Assembly (NCBI GenBank): GCA_002309805.1
Contig: DBYJ01000017.1
Location: 1 to 54,580 of the forward strand
Length of the DNA: 54,580 bases
Direction of reading: 5' to 3'
Origin: Bacteroidales bacterium UBA1189
GTDB lineage: Bacteria; Bacteroidota; Bacteroidia; Bacteroidales; Bacteroidaceae
The notes under the pieces are model-generated. The model worked only from the letters and a program-made list of their open reading frames with translations. It did not search any database and was not told where the DNA came from. Of this stretch, positions 16,615-25,078 are shown in pieces. Within the stretch, counting starts at the first letter, position 1, and every line of letters starts with the position of its first letter. The position numbers and the translations under genes were made by a program.

Positions 16615-17051
16615 TGTGGATAACTAAGGAATAATTGTGGAAAACGTGTGGATAACTTGTGGAAAAAAAAGTAAAAATAAATTTGGAAATGTTCTGGCAA
16701 TTCTGGCGTATACAGCTATCGGAATAATGCAAATTATTTTCTTCTTTTTTATCCACACTCTTTGCAGAACTTTATCCACATAACTTCTGCCTTTTCTTGC
16801 CTTTCTAGAATCTGATTTTAGTAAAAAGCTGAATTGTGGATATTGTGGATAACTTTTAAAAAGAGATTTTAGAGATTATAAATGAGGATTTTAGAAGAAT
16901 AATTTATTATCATGCGTTGTGGAAAGAATGTGGATAACTTTTCTCTTAGTGTGGATAACTAACAGCAAAATATTTCTTCAATTTTTTATCCACACTTTCC
17001 ACACGATATTATCATCATCATAAAGAATTTTAAAAAAATAAAATTAATTGA
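16615..17051. other. oriC: Candidate chromosomal replication origin (oriC)
   Basis: Eight perfect DnaA boxes (TTATCCACA or its complement) lie in 380 bases: TGTGGATAA at 16615, 16647, 16844, 16929 and 16950; TTATCCACA at 16749, 16772 and 16986. Near matches occur at 16835 and as several TGTGGAAAA sequences. The stretch has no gene, is AT-rich (notably 16660-16745 and 17025-17051, possible unwinding sites) and is flanked by four 21-bp repeats. DnaA would bind here and open the helix. In this group dnaA need not be adjacent, and it is not in the window. A parS-like site at 44034 and mnmG at 44061 support an origin-proximal position. Both flanking gene blocks point toward this site. Confidence 0.85.
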
Positions 17052-19409
17052 TTATTGTTTTATCACCGTGACTTTGGTGATAATTCCCTTTCTTCCTTCG
17101 GCATCTGTGACAACGACGAAGTAGACTCCTGTGGGAACCCTGTGTCCTGTATGATCTCGGACATTCCACGTGAAGCTGCCTCCCAGACTGGTGCCGTGAC
17201 AAATGAGATGTCCATCGGTACTGAGGATACGTACATCGGAATCAGCCTTCAGGCCCACGATGGTAACCAAGCCTTCATAGTCAGGGCTGACGGGATTTGG
17301 GAAGGCATAGACATCCGATTTATTATAGTCGCCTTCAGCACCTCTGGTAGCATCGCTACGATAGGAAACCAATCCAGCATCTGTGGCAATGAAAACCTCT
17401 CCTGTGCTGCCTTTGATAGCTATATCCTTGATATTATCGGAAGGCAGCGGACTATTGGTGGAAGTGAAGTGATGCACTGTTTCCATGCCGTCAGCACTTA
17501 TCAGATAAAGTCCTGCACCCTGTGTGCCTATCCATTTACGGTTGGCATCGTCAATGGCAATGCAGGTGGTATAGACAGCATCAAGCAGGTAGTCAGCGAA
17601 GTTTGTGCCATCGTTACGAGGTACTTTTATCTTGACGAAATGAAAGTCTGGCTCGAAGTATTGCTTGGGGTTTTCGATGATGAACGGGCCTTGATTGGTG
17701 AGCACCCAGATGACACCATTCTGGTCTTCAGCAATATCGTTGATATAATCGAGGGTAGTGGCGTAGCCATCCTGATCCACGAAACGCGAGGAAATGAAGC
17801 GCGTCTTATCATCGGAGGTTTCAAAGGGAGTGCCATTGTCGTTGATGCAGAAAAGTCCTGTCTCTGTGCGCATAACAACTACCCAAGTCCATCCGTTTGA
17901 ATCAAACAGGATTTCTGTTACGGTTTCCTGCTGCTTGAGCTCATCGTAATAAAGGTCTATAAGTGTACCGTCTTTTTTTAGCACTTTCAAGGGAGAGACA
18001 GCATGGCTGTTCGTAATCCAAAGATTACCCTCAGCATCGAATTTCAGGCGGCTGATGCGCGTGTAGTGAGGTTTACCCTCAAGAGCCGTTTCAAGACTGC
18101 TGTTGGAGCTGTTGATGTTGCTGACAAACATGCCGTTCTGGAATTCATAAATACCCTGTCCGAAGGAAGAGACGTAGTGGTGTTTGGCATCCGTGGGGTC
18201 TTCGACGATACAGGTGACATTTTTATAGCCGTATTTGAGTCCTGTAGCCTCAGAAAGTCCTTCTTCCTGGAAGATGGTCCATCCTTCGTCTGTAAGCATT
18301 TCTGCCGTTCCAGGATAGGATGTGGTACCAAAATAATCGAGACAGCCTCCAGCAATAAGAAGGCGCTCATCGGGTGTGAATTGGATGTAGTCGCAATGGT
18401 TGCGGATGGGGCTGTCAGGGATGATGCCTGTGACTTCTTCAGTCAAGGTAGCCCCGTCTTTCTTATAGCCTATCAATCCTTTAGCGCCAGAGGCTGCCCA
18501 GACGAGATTTTCCTTAAACGTGATGTCGGAGGCCTCTGAAGGGAGTGTAAAGGTGTTAACGCTCGTATTATCGGCTTTTGAGAAGACGGAGTAGGTTCTC
18601 CCGTTTTGGGCAAAGAGGGAGCCATTGGAAACCTTTATATCGGAGAAGGTACCTTCAATGAGGGGCGTGATGGTGTTTGTGGGCGTGATGTTATAAATGC
18701 CCTTTGACGGTCTGAGTCCATAGAATTTTCCCTCGAAACACACTAATTTTTGAAAGTAAATATCATTGAGAATGTGCCAGTTGGCTGGGTCGAGGAGGTT
18801 ATCGGATGTTTTTCCTAAAAAGAGCCCTCGGATGGTTGAAGCCATGATATATTCCTTATTCCCAGAGCAACTGATGACATCGTCGCCCAAGCGATAGGTG
18901 TTGCTGAATTCCCTTTTCTTCAGATTAACTACTACAATTCCGAAAGGAGTAGTCAGATAAGCGTAAGAACCGCTGATAGTCACGTCCTTGACATCAGGGT
19001 CGAAAGTGCTTTTCTGATAATAATCAGGCAGATTGACGATGGATTCGTCAGGATAGAGGAGGTCTATATTTGCATTGTCATAGACGATGAGCAAGAGGTT
19101 TTCGCTGTCGCAACGCTGCAAATAGCGTATACCCTGATCACTCAATAATGTCGACTTGTTGTAGATGTCAATATAGGTGTTGGAGGGGGTATAGGAAAAG
19201 AGTGAGCCGTCGCTGACAGCAAACACCTTATCCCCCAGCGTAGCGCATTGAGTGGCATTATGATAGGCAAAATGACCTCTCCACTCCCCTACTGCCATCT
19301 GGGCAGAAAGAAATGAAAAATGAAAAATGAAGAATGAAAAATAAATGGCTTTGCAAGTAAAAATGCTTGCAGAAAAGAAGTACTGAATTCGAGAAAAATT
19401 ATTTTTCAT
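17052..19409 (-). CDS. porZ: Type IX secretion system component PorZ
   Basis: 785 residues, close to P. gingivalis PorZ. The mature N-terminus (AVGEWRGHFAYHN...KVFAVSDGSLFSY) matches the start of PorZ, followed by two beta-propeller regions with repeated W-I-G or V-W-A/V-L-T strands (GNLWITN near 470, GVIWVLTNQGP near 565, RKWIGTQGAGLYLI near 625) and a C-terminal immunoglobulin-like sorting domain (AFPNPVSPDYEGLVTI... GVYFVVV). In P. gingivalis PorZ sits on the cell surface with PorU, PorV and PorQ and delivers anionic LPS for anchoring cargo proteins. The signal peptide coding region is odd: it contains a hairpin motif shared with the TPR gene and a five-unit heptamer array (19311-19345) that encodes FSFFIFHFSF. 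It ends 543 bases from the aspartokinase-like gene, across oriC. Confidence 0.85.
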   Translation of the reverse strand: MKNNFSRIQYFFSASIFTCKAIYFSFFIFHFSFLSAQMAVGEWRGHFAYHNATQCATLGDKVFAVSDGSLFSYTPSNTYIDIYNKSTLLSDQGIRYLQRCDSENLLLIVYDNANIDLLYPDESIVNLPDYYQKSTFDPDVKDVTISGSYAYLTTPFGIVVVNLKKREFSNTYRLGDDVISCSGNKEYIMASTIRGLFLGKTSDNLLDPANWHILNDIYFQKLVCFEGKFYGLRPSKGIYNITPTNTITPLIEGTFSDIKVSNGSLFAQNGRTYSVFSKADNTSVNTFTLPSEASDITFKENLVWAASGAKGLIGYKKDGATLTEEVTGIIPDSPIRNHCDYIQFTPDERLLIAGGCLDYFGTTSYPGTAEMLTDEGWTIFQEEGLSEATGLKYGYKNVTCIVEDPTDAKHHYVSSFGQGIYEFQNGMFVSNINSSNSSLETALEGKPHYTRISRLKFDAEGNLWITNSHAVSPLKVLKKDGTLIDLYYDELKQQETVTEILFDSNGWTWVVVMRTETGLFCINDNGTPFETSDDKTRFISSRFVDQDGYATTLDYINDIAEDQNGVIWVLTNQGPFIIENPKQYFEPDFHFVKIKVPRNDGTNFADYLLDAVYTTCIAIDDANRKWIGTQGAGLYLISADGMETVHHFTSTNSPLPSDNIKDIAIKGSTGEVFIATDAGLVSYRSDATRGAEGDYNKSDVYAFPNPVSPDYEGLVTIVGLKADSDVRILSTDGHLICHGTSLGGSFTWNVRDHTGHRVPTGVYFVVVTDAEGRKGIITKVTVIKQ

Positions 19410-19453
19410 TCTTGATTAATATTAAATTATTAATTATTCTCCTACACTTTATA

Positions 19454-19837
19454 TTAACGCCTAAATATCATTGTTTTATTTGACCATTCTAATTTAAGTA
19501 CACCATTATACAAAGAATAATTACAATATCCTCCATTACCAAAAAGTTTACCATCATCATTAAACCATATTTTATCATCATTATTGAAACTATATTTTCC
19601 AGTTATTAGCATTGTTTCAGAAGCATATATTGTAGAATAGTCAATTTCAACGGAATATGTATAATCATCGAAAAAAGTTAAAAGATAATCCGTATTTAAG
19701 GTAATACCATTTTCGAAAGTAGCCTCATGTCCATGCCAAGTACCAAGAAATGGATTTGATTCTATTTGTTCTTTGCTACATGAAATACAAATAAGCAAAC
19801 CTATTATAATTAATGAGCTTTTCTTTATAGTCTTCAT
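19454..19837 (-). CDS. Small lipoprotein, lipocalin-like
   Basis: 127 residues. A lipobox LICISC puts the lipidated Cys near residue 20. The rest (NPFLGTWHG... LLTFFDDYTYSVEI... GKYSFNNDDKIWF... VLKLEWSNKTMIF) has the strand pattern of small lipocalin-like lipoproteins of Bacteroidales that begin with a GTW motif. No function is known. It is AT-rich compared with its neighbours and lies 44 bases from porZ and 39 from rdgB, on the same strand, so co-transcription is likely; the low GC content suggests a late insertion in the row. Confidence 0.75.
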   Translation of the reverse strand: MKTIKKSSLIIIGLLICISCSKEQIESNPFLGTWHGHEATFENGITLNTDYLLTFFDDYTYSVEIDYSTIYASETMLITGKYSFNNDDKIWFNDDGKLFGNGGYCNYSLYNGVLKLEWSNKTMIFRR

Positions 19838-19876
19838 AGTTTTATTTTATTAAAATAATGCTATTTAATATTCTTT

Positions 19877-20449
19877 TTATATTGCGCGAAGCATTTGAAC
19901 TAGTTTCTTTACAGCTCTTGCACGGTGGCTTATCTCGTTCTTTTCATCACCTATTTCAGCAAAGGTCTGGGTGTAGCCTTCAGGGACAAAGATAGGGTCA
20001 TAGCCGAATCCGGCTGTTCCACGGGCTTCCTCCAGCAGCGTTCCCTTCACAATTCCTTCAAAAAGATAAGTGTCACTGCCTAATAATAACGCAATAACCG
20101 TGCGAAATTGTGCATTGCGGTTGGTTTTTCCTTGCATTTTTAACAAAAGTTTCGCCATATTGGCCTTGGAATCATGTCCAGGGCCTGCATAGCGTGCGGA
20201 ATAAATGCCAGGCTCACCATTCAGCGCTTCGACTTCAAGCCCTGTATCATCGGCAAAGCAGTCGAGGCCGAAATGTTCCTTGACATAGCGTGCCTTTTGA
20301 AGAGCATTCCCCTGCAGCGAATCAGCTGTTTCAGGAATATCCACATCGCAGCCTATGTCCTTCAGTGACAGCAATTCATATCCTTCAGGCAGTATGGCTG
20401 CCACCTCCTCCAATTTATGCGCATTATTTGTAGCGAAGACCAGTTTCAT
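19877..20449 (-). CDS. rdgB: Non-canonical purine NTP pyrophosphatase (RdgB/HAM1)
   Basis: 190 residues, normal for the family. It hydrolyses dITP, XTP and ITP to monophosphates and keeps deaminated purines out of DNA and RNA. Motifs: FATNNAHKLEEV (4-15, substrate and phosphate binding), FADDTGLEVEALNGEPGIYSA split here as FADDTGLEVEAL and GEPGIYSARYAG (about 65-88), GFGYDPIFVPEG (about 148-159) and SHRARAVKKL (about 174-183). Its start overlaps the yitT-like stop by four bases (20446-20449), so the two are coupled. Confidence 0.95.
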   Translation of the reverse strand: MKLVFATNNAHKLEEVAAILPEGYELLSLKDIGCDVDIPETADSLQGNALQKARYVKEHFGLDCFADDTGLEVEALNGEPGIYSARYAGPGHDSKANMAKLLLKMQGKTNRNAQFRTVIALLLGSDTYLFEGIVKGTLLEEARGTAGFGYDPIFVPEGYTQTFAEIGDEKNEISHRARAVKKLVQMLRAI

Positions 20450-21378
20450 GCTTTTTCGGTTTTCTTTTCCTTTGCTTTGGCTTTGATTCTGTCAAAACCA
20501 TTTCCATAGACACCCTTCACGTAGGCCATTGATACAAAGGCTTCAGGGTCAATCTGCTTGATGCCGCTGAGCAGATAGCTTGACTCGCGTTTGCGTGCCA
20601 GCACAAAGAGGACGTCATGCTCATTCTTGCTATACCATCCCATGGCATTGAGTACAGTCACGCCGCGATGACCCTGCTGGGTGATGAATTCGGCAATCTC
20701 CTCGTGCTTGTTGTGCGAGATGATGAAGAGCTGCACACTCTGACGGGTGGTGTTGATATAATAATCCAGCACGACGCTCATGATGAACAAGGCTACATAG
20801 CCAAAGAGCACGCGACGGATGTCATGGAACACCAAATAGTTGCAGGCAATGATAACCAAGTCGCTCAGCATCACCATTGTCCCAAACGAGATATCGCGAT
20901 ATTTGTTGATGATGGCTGCGATGATATCCGTGCCTCCTGTACTGCCTCCATTCACAAAGCAGATACCCAGTCCCAATCCGCAAAGGCAGGCTCCCAGCAC
21001 ACACGACATGAAATTCTCGCCCTCGCCCAGAAGATAGGGATTCTCAAGTCCACCCATGATATCCTTACCTATTTGCAGCAGCAGGGTGAGTACCACGACG
21101 CCAAAGATGGTTTTGGTGCAGAATTTCCAGCCCAGGATGCGCAGGGCAAAGATGAGCAGGATGCTGTTGAGGACAAAGTAGGTAAGCTGGATGGGGATGT
21201 GGAACGACGAGCCTTCAGTAGCAAAGTCCAGCAAGGCAGCAATACCCGTGACTCCACCCAAAGTGACTCCATAGGGCAGCATGAAGGCCGTCCATCCTAC
21301 GGCATAGCAGATGAGGCCGAAGAAAAGGGCTATGTACTGCCGAATGTCGGAAAATAGTTGTTGGCGGGTGAGTTGCAT
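20446..21378 (-). CDS. YitT family membrane protein with DUF2179 domain
   Basis: 310 residues. Five or six membrane segments occupy residues 14-210, with the typical GVTLGGVTGIAALL, CFVNGGSTGGTDIIAAI and DYYINTTRQSVQLFIIS motifs. A cytoplasmic DUF2179 domain follows (about 220-290, GVTVLNAMGWYS...VLFVLARKRE). The family is widespread; its transport substrate is not established. A basic tail (KAKAKEKKTEKA) ends the protein. It lies 38 bases after leuS and overlaps rdgB, so leuS, this gene and rdgB probably form an operon. Confidence 0.88.
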   Translation of the reverse strand: MQLTRQQLFSDIRQYIALFFGLICYAVGWTAFMLPYGVTLGGVTGIAALLDFATEGSSFHIPIQLTYFVLNSILLIFALRILGWKFCTKTIFGVVVLTLLLQIGKDIMGGLENPYLLGEGENFMSCVLGACLCGLGLGICFVNGGSTGGTDIIAAIINKYRDISFGTMVMLSDLVIIACNYLVFHDIRRVLFGYVALFIMSVVLDYYINTTRQSVQLFIISHNKHEEIAEFITQQGHRGVTVLNAMGWYSKNEHDVLFVLARKRESSYLLSGIKQIDPEAFVSMAYVKGVYGNGFDRIKAKAKEKKTEKA

Positions 21379-21416
21379 GAGAAGAATATATAAAATAGAA
21401 TGATTAAAAAGGTTAG

Positions 21417-24236
21417 TTAGCCAACGACAATATTGACGATTTTGCGTGGAACAATGATGACTTTGCGGATGGTCTTGCCCTCAATCCACTTCTGGGACTG
21501 CTCGTTGCTGAGTACAGTTTCCTCGATGGTCTTGTTGTCCATATCGACGGGGAGGTCGAGGGTGTAGCGCATCTTGCCGTTGAAGGAGATGCTGTAGGTG
21601 ACGTTGCTTTCCTTGAGATATTCCTCGTTCCACTTGGGCCATGCTGCATCGCAGATGCTGCCCTCATAGCCCAGCAGGCTGTGGAGCTCTTCGGCAATGT
21701 GAGGAGCAAAGGGAGCAATGGCAACGACAATGTCGCTGAGGATTGCGCGCTTGTTGCACTTCAGCTGGGCCAGCTCATTGACGCAAATCATGAAAGCGCT
21801 GATGGAAGTGTTGTAGGAGAAGACCTCTATATCCTGTGTGACTTTCTTGAGCAGCTTGTGGAGGCTCTTCAGTTCTTCAGGTGTGGGGGCATCGTTGCTG
21901 ACGCAGAAATTGCCGTTTCCATCGAAGAAAAGGTTCCAGAATTTCTTCAGGAAGCGGAAGCATCCGTCAATGCCATTGGTGTCCCAGGGCTTGCTCTGCT
22001 CCACAGGACCCAGGAACATCTCGTACATGCGCAGGGTGTCTGCTCCATAGCGTTCCACTATACGGTCAGGATTCACCACGTTATACATACTCTTGGACAT
22101 CTTCTCCACAGCCCAGCCGCAGATGTACTTGCCATCCTCAAGGATGAATTCGCAGTCCTTGTATTCAGGACGCCAATTGCGGAAGGCCTCTGTATCAAGT
22201 ACATCGGCTGAGACAATATTTACATCCACGTGGATGGGGGTGACGTCATACTCCTTGCGCAGACCATAGGAAACGAAGGTGTTGGTGTCCTTGATACGAT
22301 AGACAAAGTTGCTTCGTCCTTGAATCATGCCTTGGTTGACCAGCTTCTGGAAGGGTTCTTCGGTGACGCTCCAACCATTGTCGTGGAGGAATTTGTTCCA
22401 GAAACGGCTGTAGATGAGGTGTCCCGTAGCATGCTCCGTACCACCCACATAGAGGTCCACGTTGCGCCAGTAACTGTCTTTTTCGTGAGAGACAAGTGCC
22501 TTGTCGTTGTGGGGGTCCATGTAACGGAGGTAGTAGGCTGAGCTTCCAGCAAAGCCAGGCATGGTGTTGAGCTCAAGGGGGAAGATGGTCTTCTGGTCGA
22601 TGAGGCTGTTGGCAACCACACAGTTATGCACGGTATCCCACGCCCACACTTCAGCATGACCAAGAGGGGGTTCACCTGCTTCAGTGGGCTTGAAGTCCTT
22701 CACCTCGGGCAACTCCAGCGGCAGGCACTCCTCAGAGATGAGATAGGGCGTACCTTCTTTGTAATAGACAGGGAAGGGCTCACCCCAGTAACGCTGACGA
22801 CTGAAAATGGCATCACGCAGACGGTAGTTGACTTTCACCTTGCCAATGCCTTTTTCGGTGATATATTTCTTCATAGCCGCGATGCTCTCCTTCACGGTGA
22901 GGCCGTTGAGGCTGAGGTCTTCGTTGGCTGAGTTCATCATGATTCCCTCCTTGGCATCGAAGCTTTCTTCGCTGATGTCTGCTCCTTCGATGAGGGGGAT
23001 GATGGGAAGGTTGAAGTGACGGGCAAAAGCATAGTCACGGCTGTCGTGAGCAGGCACAGCCATGATGGCTCCCGTACCATAGCCAGCCAGTACATAGTCG
23101 CTGATCCACACAGGAATAGCCTCGTGGGTGATGGGGTTGATGGCATAGGAGCCGCTGAAGACTCCCGTCACCTTTTTGTCAGCTATACGTTCACGTTCAG
23201 TACGTTTCTTGGTAGCCTCCAGATAAGCATCGACAGCAGCCTTCTGCTCGGGAGTAGTAAGCTGTGCAACCAGTTCACTCTCAGGGGCAAGTACCATGAA
23301 GGTAACACCGAAGATAGTGTCGGCACGTGTGGTGAAGATGGTAAACTCCACATCGCTGTCCTTTACCTTGAATACCATCTCGGCACCTTCTGAGCGGCCT
23401 ATCCAGTTACGCTGGGTTTCCTTTAGGGAGTCTGTCCAATCGATGGTTTCCAGTCCGTCCAGCAACCTCTGGGCATAGGCACTCACACGCAGGCACCACT
23501 GTTTCATCTTCTTCTGCACCACGGGGAATCCCCCACGCTCACTCACACCATCCACCACTTCGTCGTTGGCAAGCACTGTGCCAAGGGCAGGACACCAGTT
23601 CACCATGGTCTCACCCAGGTAGGCAATGCGGTAGTTCATCAGCACCTCCTGCTGACGGGCTTCGTCCCAGCTGTTCCACTCCTCGGCGGTGAACTCAAGG
23701 GGCTCACTCTGAGCCACATCAAGGTTTGCCGTACCCTCCTTTTCAAAGTGGGCAATGAGTTTCGCAATGGGGGTAGCCTGCTGAGTCTTGTTGCAGTAGA
23801 AGCTGCCGAACATCTTCTGGAATGCCCATTGAGTCCAGTGGTAATAGCCAGGGTCACAGGTGCGTACCTCACGGTCCCAGTCAAAGCAGAAGCCTATCTT
23901 ATCCAGCTGCTCACGATAGCGGTTGATGTTCTGGTTGGTGGTGATGGCAGGGTGCTGTCCGGTCTGGATAGCATATTGCTCGGCAGGCAGTCCATAGCTG
24001 TCGTAGCCCATGGGGTTGAGCACATTGAAACCCTGCAGACGCTTGTAGCGGGCATAGATGTCGCTGGCAATATAGCCGAGGGGGTGTCCCACATGCAGAC
24101 CTGCTCCGCTGGGATAGGGGAACATGTTCAGCACGTAATACTTTGGTCTTGAGGCGTCTTCAACGACTTTGTAAGTCTTGTTATCCACCCAATACTGCTG
24201 CCATTTGCGCTCGATGTCTCTGAAGTTGTATTCCAT
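21417..24236 (-). CDS. leuS: Leucyl-tRNA synthetase
   Basis: 939 residues, normal for the Bacteroidetes enzyme. It charges tRNA-Leu. The class I signatures are HVGH (48-51, within YPSGAGLHVGHPLGY) and KMSKS (in WAVEKMSKSMYNVV). The CP1 editing domain is present between them (the threonine-rich TIFTTRADTIFGVTFMVLAP and GTGAIMAVPAHDSRDYAFA). The anticodon-binding and C-terminal domains follow. It has a good promoter at 24368-24399; the roughly 125-base leader contains four 21-bp repeats. It heads a minus-strand run with yitT and rdgB. Confidence 0.97.
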   Translation of the reverse strand: MEYNFRDIERKWQQYWVDNKTYKVVEDASRPKYYVLNMFPYPSGAGLHVGHPLGYIASDIYARYKRLQGFNVLNPMGYDSYGLPAEQYAIQTGQHPAITTNQNINRYREQLDKIGFCFDWDREVRTCDPGYYHWTQWAFQKMFGSFYCNKTQQATPIAKLIAHFEKEGTANLDVAQSEPLEFTAEEWNSWDEARQQEVLMNYRIAYLGETMVNWCPALGTVLANDEVVDGVSERGGFPVVQKKMKQWCLRVSAYAQRLLDGLETIDWTDSLKETQRNWIGRSEGAEMVFKVKDSDVEFTIFTTRADTIFGVTFMVLAPESELVAQLTTPEQKAAVDAYLEATKKRTERERIADKKVTGVFSGSYAINPITHEAIPVWISDYVLAGYGTGAIMAVPAHDSRDYAFARHFNLPIIPLIEGADISEESFDAKEGIMMNSANEDLSLNGLTVKESIAAMKKYITEKGIGKVKVNYRLRDAIFSRQRYWGEPFPVYYKEGTPYLISEECLPLELPEVKDFKPTEAGEPPLGHAEVWAWDTVHNCVVANSLIDQKTIFPLELNTMPGFAGSSAYYLRYMDPHNDKALVSHEKDSYWRNVDLYVGGTEHATGHLIYSRFWNKFLHDNGWSVTEEPFQKLVNQGMIQGRSNFVYRIKDTNTFVSYGLRKEYDVTPIHVDVNIVSADVLDTEAFRNWRPEYKDCEFILEDGKYICGWAVEKMSKSMYNVVNPDRIVERYGADTLRMYEMFLGPVEQSKPWDTNGIDGCFRFLKKFWNLFFDGNGNFCVSNDAPTPEELKSLHKLLKKVTQDIEVFSYNTSISAFMICVNELAQLKCNKRAILSDIVVAIAPFAPHIAEELHSLLGYEGSICDAAWPKWNEEYLKESNVTYSISFNGKMRYTLDLPVDMDNKTIEETVLSNEQSQKWIEGKTIRKVIIVPRKIVNIVVG

Positions 24237-24260
24237 ATTCTGATTGTTATTGATGTTGCT

Positions 24261-24345
24261 GATTTATTTGCCTGCGTTAAAAAATTATTCGCCTATTCTA
24301 AAAATTTATTTGCCTGCTCTGCGGATTTATTTGCCTGCTATTTTT
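24261..24345. repeat. Four-unit 21-bp array in the leuS leader
   Basis: GCC starts at 24270, 24291, 24312 and 24333, exactly 21 bases apart, in units like GATTTATTTGCCTGCTCTG. Because the leuS promoter lies at 24368-24399, the array would be transcribed as the 5' untranslated region of leuS, with the RNA repeat reading GCAGGCAAATAAAT. I see no stable hairpin within a unit and no T-box. Confidence 0.8.
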
Positions 24346-24367
24346 TGCTGTTCTTTGAAATTGGGCG

Positions 24368-24399
24368 CAAAATTACACTTTTCCGCTTGATTTCCCAAC
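24368..24399 (-). promoter_or_regulatory. Promoter of leuS
   Basis: On the minus strand GTTG (24399-24396), 20 bases, TAATTTTG (24375-24368). One base off at -33, full match at -7. The expected start is near 24361. Confidence 0.6.
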
Positions 24400-24459
24400 T
24401 GAAAACTATGTTTTCAGCTTTTTATTCACATTTAATGCGCAGATTTGCCAAAAAAACCG

Positions 24460-24467
24460 TACCTTTG
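24460..24467 (+). promoter_or_regulatory. -7 element of the CDF-mutS operon
   Basis: TACCTTTG fits TAnnTTTG and lies 24 bases before the ATG at 24491. A TTTG at 24444 is too close (12 bases) to be a standard -33, so the promoter may be weak or need an activator. Confidence 0.5.
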
Positions 24468-24490
24468 CCCTTTGAAATCGAAAAAAACGG

Positions 24491-25075
24491 ATGAAATCAG
24501 CGACGCATCACATGCACGAACATACTGCGGTGGGGAACATCAAGGTGGCCTTCTTCACCAACCTTCTCTTTACCGTGATTGAGTTGGTTGGCGGATGGCT
24601 GACAAACTCAATGGCTATTGTGGGTGAGTCGTTCCACGACCTGGGCTGCACCTTGACGCTGGGCCTCTCGTGGCTGCTGGAGAAGAAGAACCATCAGCTG
24701 GCTGGAGCCATCATCAATGCTGTCATTCTGACGGTTAGCTCCGTGGTGGTGATTGTGGAGTGCATAGGCCGTCTGGCTCATCCTGAGACTGTCAATGCCA
24801 ACGGCATGTTCTGGGTGGCGCTGCTGGGTATCCTCTTCAAGGGCTTCGCTGTGTGGAAGACGCACAGAGACCACAGCATCAACGAGAAGATGGTCTCGCT
24901 GCACCTGCTGGGTGACTGCCTTGGCTGGGTGGTGGTGCTGATAAACAGCGTAGTAATGATGCAAGTGGATATCCCTTGGCTGGACTCGGTACTTTCCATC
25001 GTGATAACCCTGTTTATCCTTTATAACGTGGTGTATAACCTCATCATAGCCCTCCGCAACCGCAAAAATCCCTAA
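24491..25075 (+). CDS. Short cation diffusion facilitator family transporter
   Basis: 194 residues with five or six membrane segments and no cytoplasmic C-terminal domain (typical CDF proteins are about 300). The N-terminus is His-rich (HHMHEH, 6-11). The metal site of the second segment reads H49-DLG-C53 where relatives have H-x3-D; the partner site in the fifth segment is normal, H138-LLG-D142. CDF proteins export Zn, Co or similar ions by proton exchange. The Asp-to-Cys change could alter metal preference. mutS starts three bases after its stop, so the two are in one operon. Confidence 0.85.
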   Translation: MKSATHHMHEHTAVGNIKVAFFTNLLFTVIELVGGWLTNSMAIVGESFHDLGCTLTLGLSWLLEKKNHQLAGAIINAVILTVSSVVVIVECIGRLAHPETVNANGMFWVALLGILFKGFAVWKTHRDHSINEKMVSLHLLGDCLGWVVVLINSVVMMQVDIPWLDSVLSIVITLFILYNVVYNLIIALRNRKNP

Positions 25076-25078
25076 CCT

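Noticed and set aside
24237..24367. T-box or leucine-type attenuator in the leuS leader
   Set aside because: No T-box sequence, no leucine-rich leader peptide and no terminator hairpin were found.
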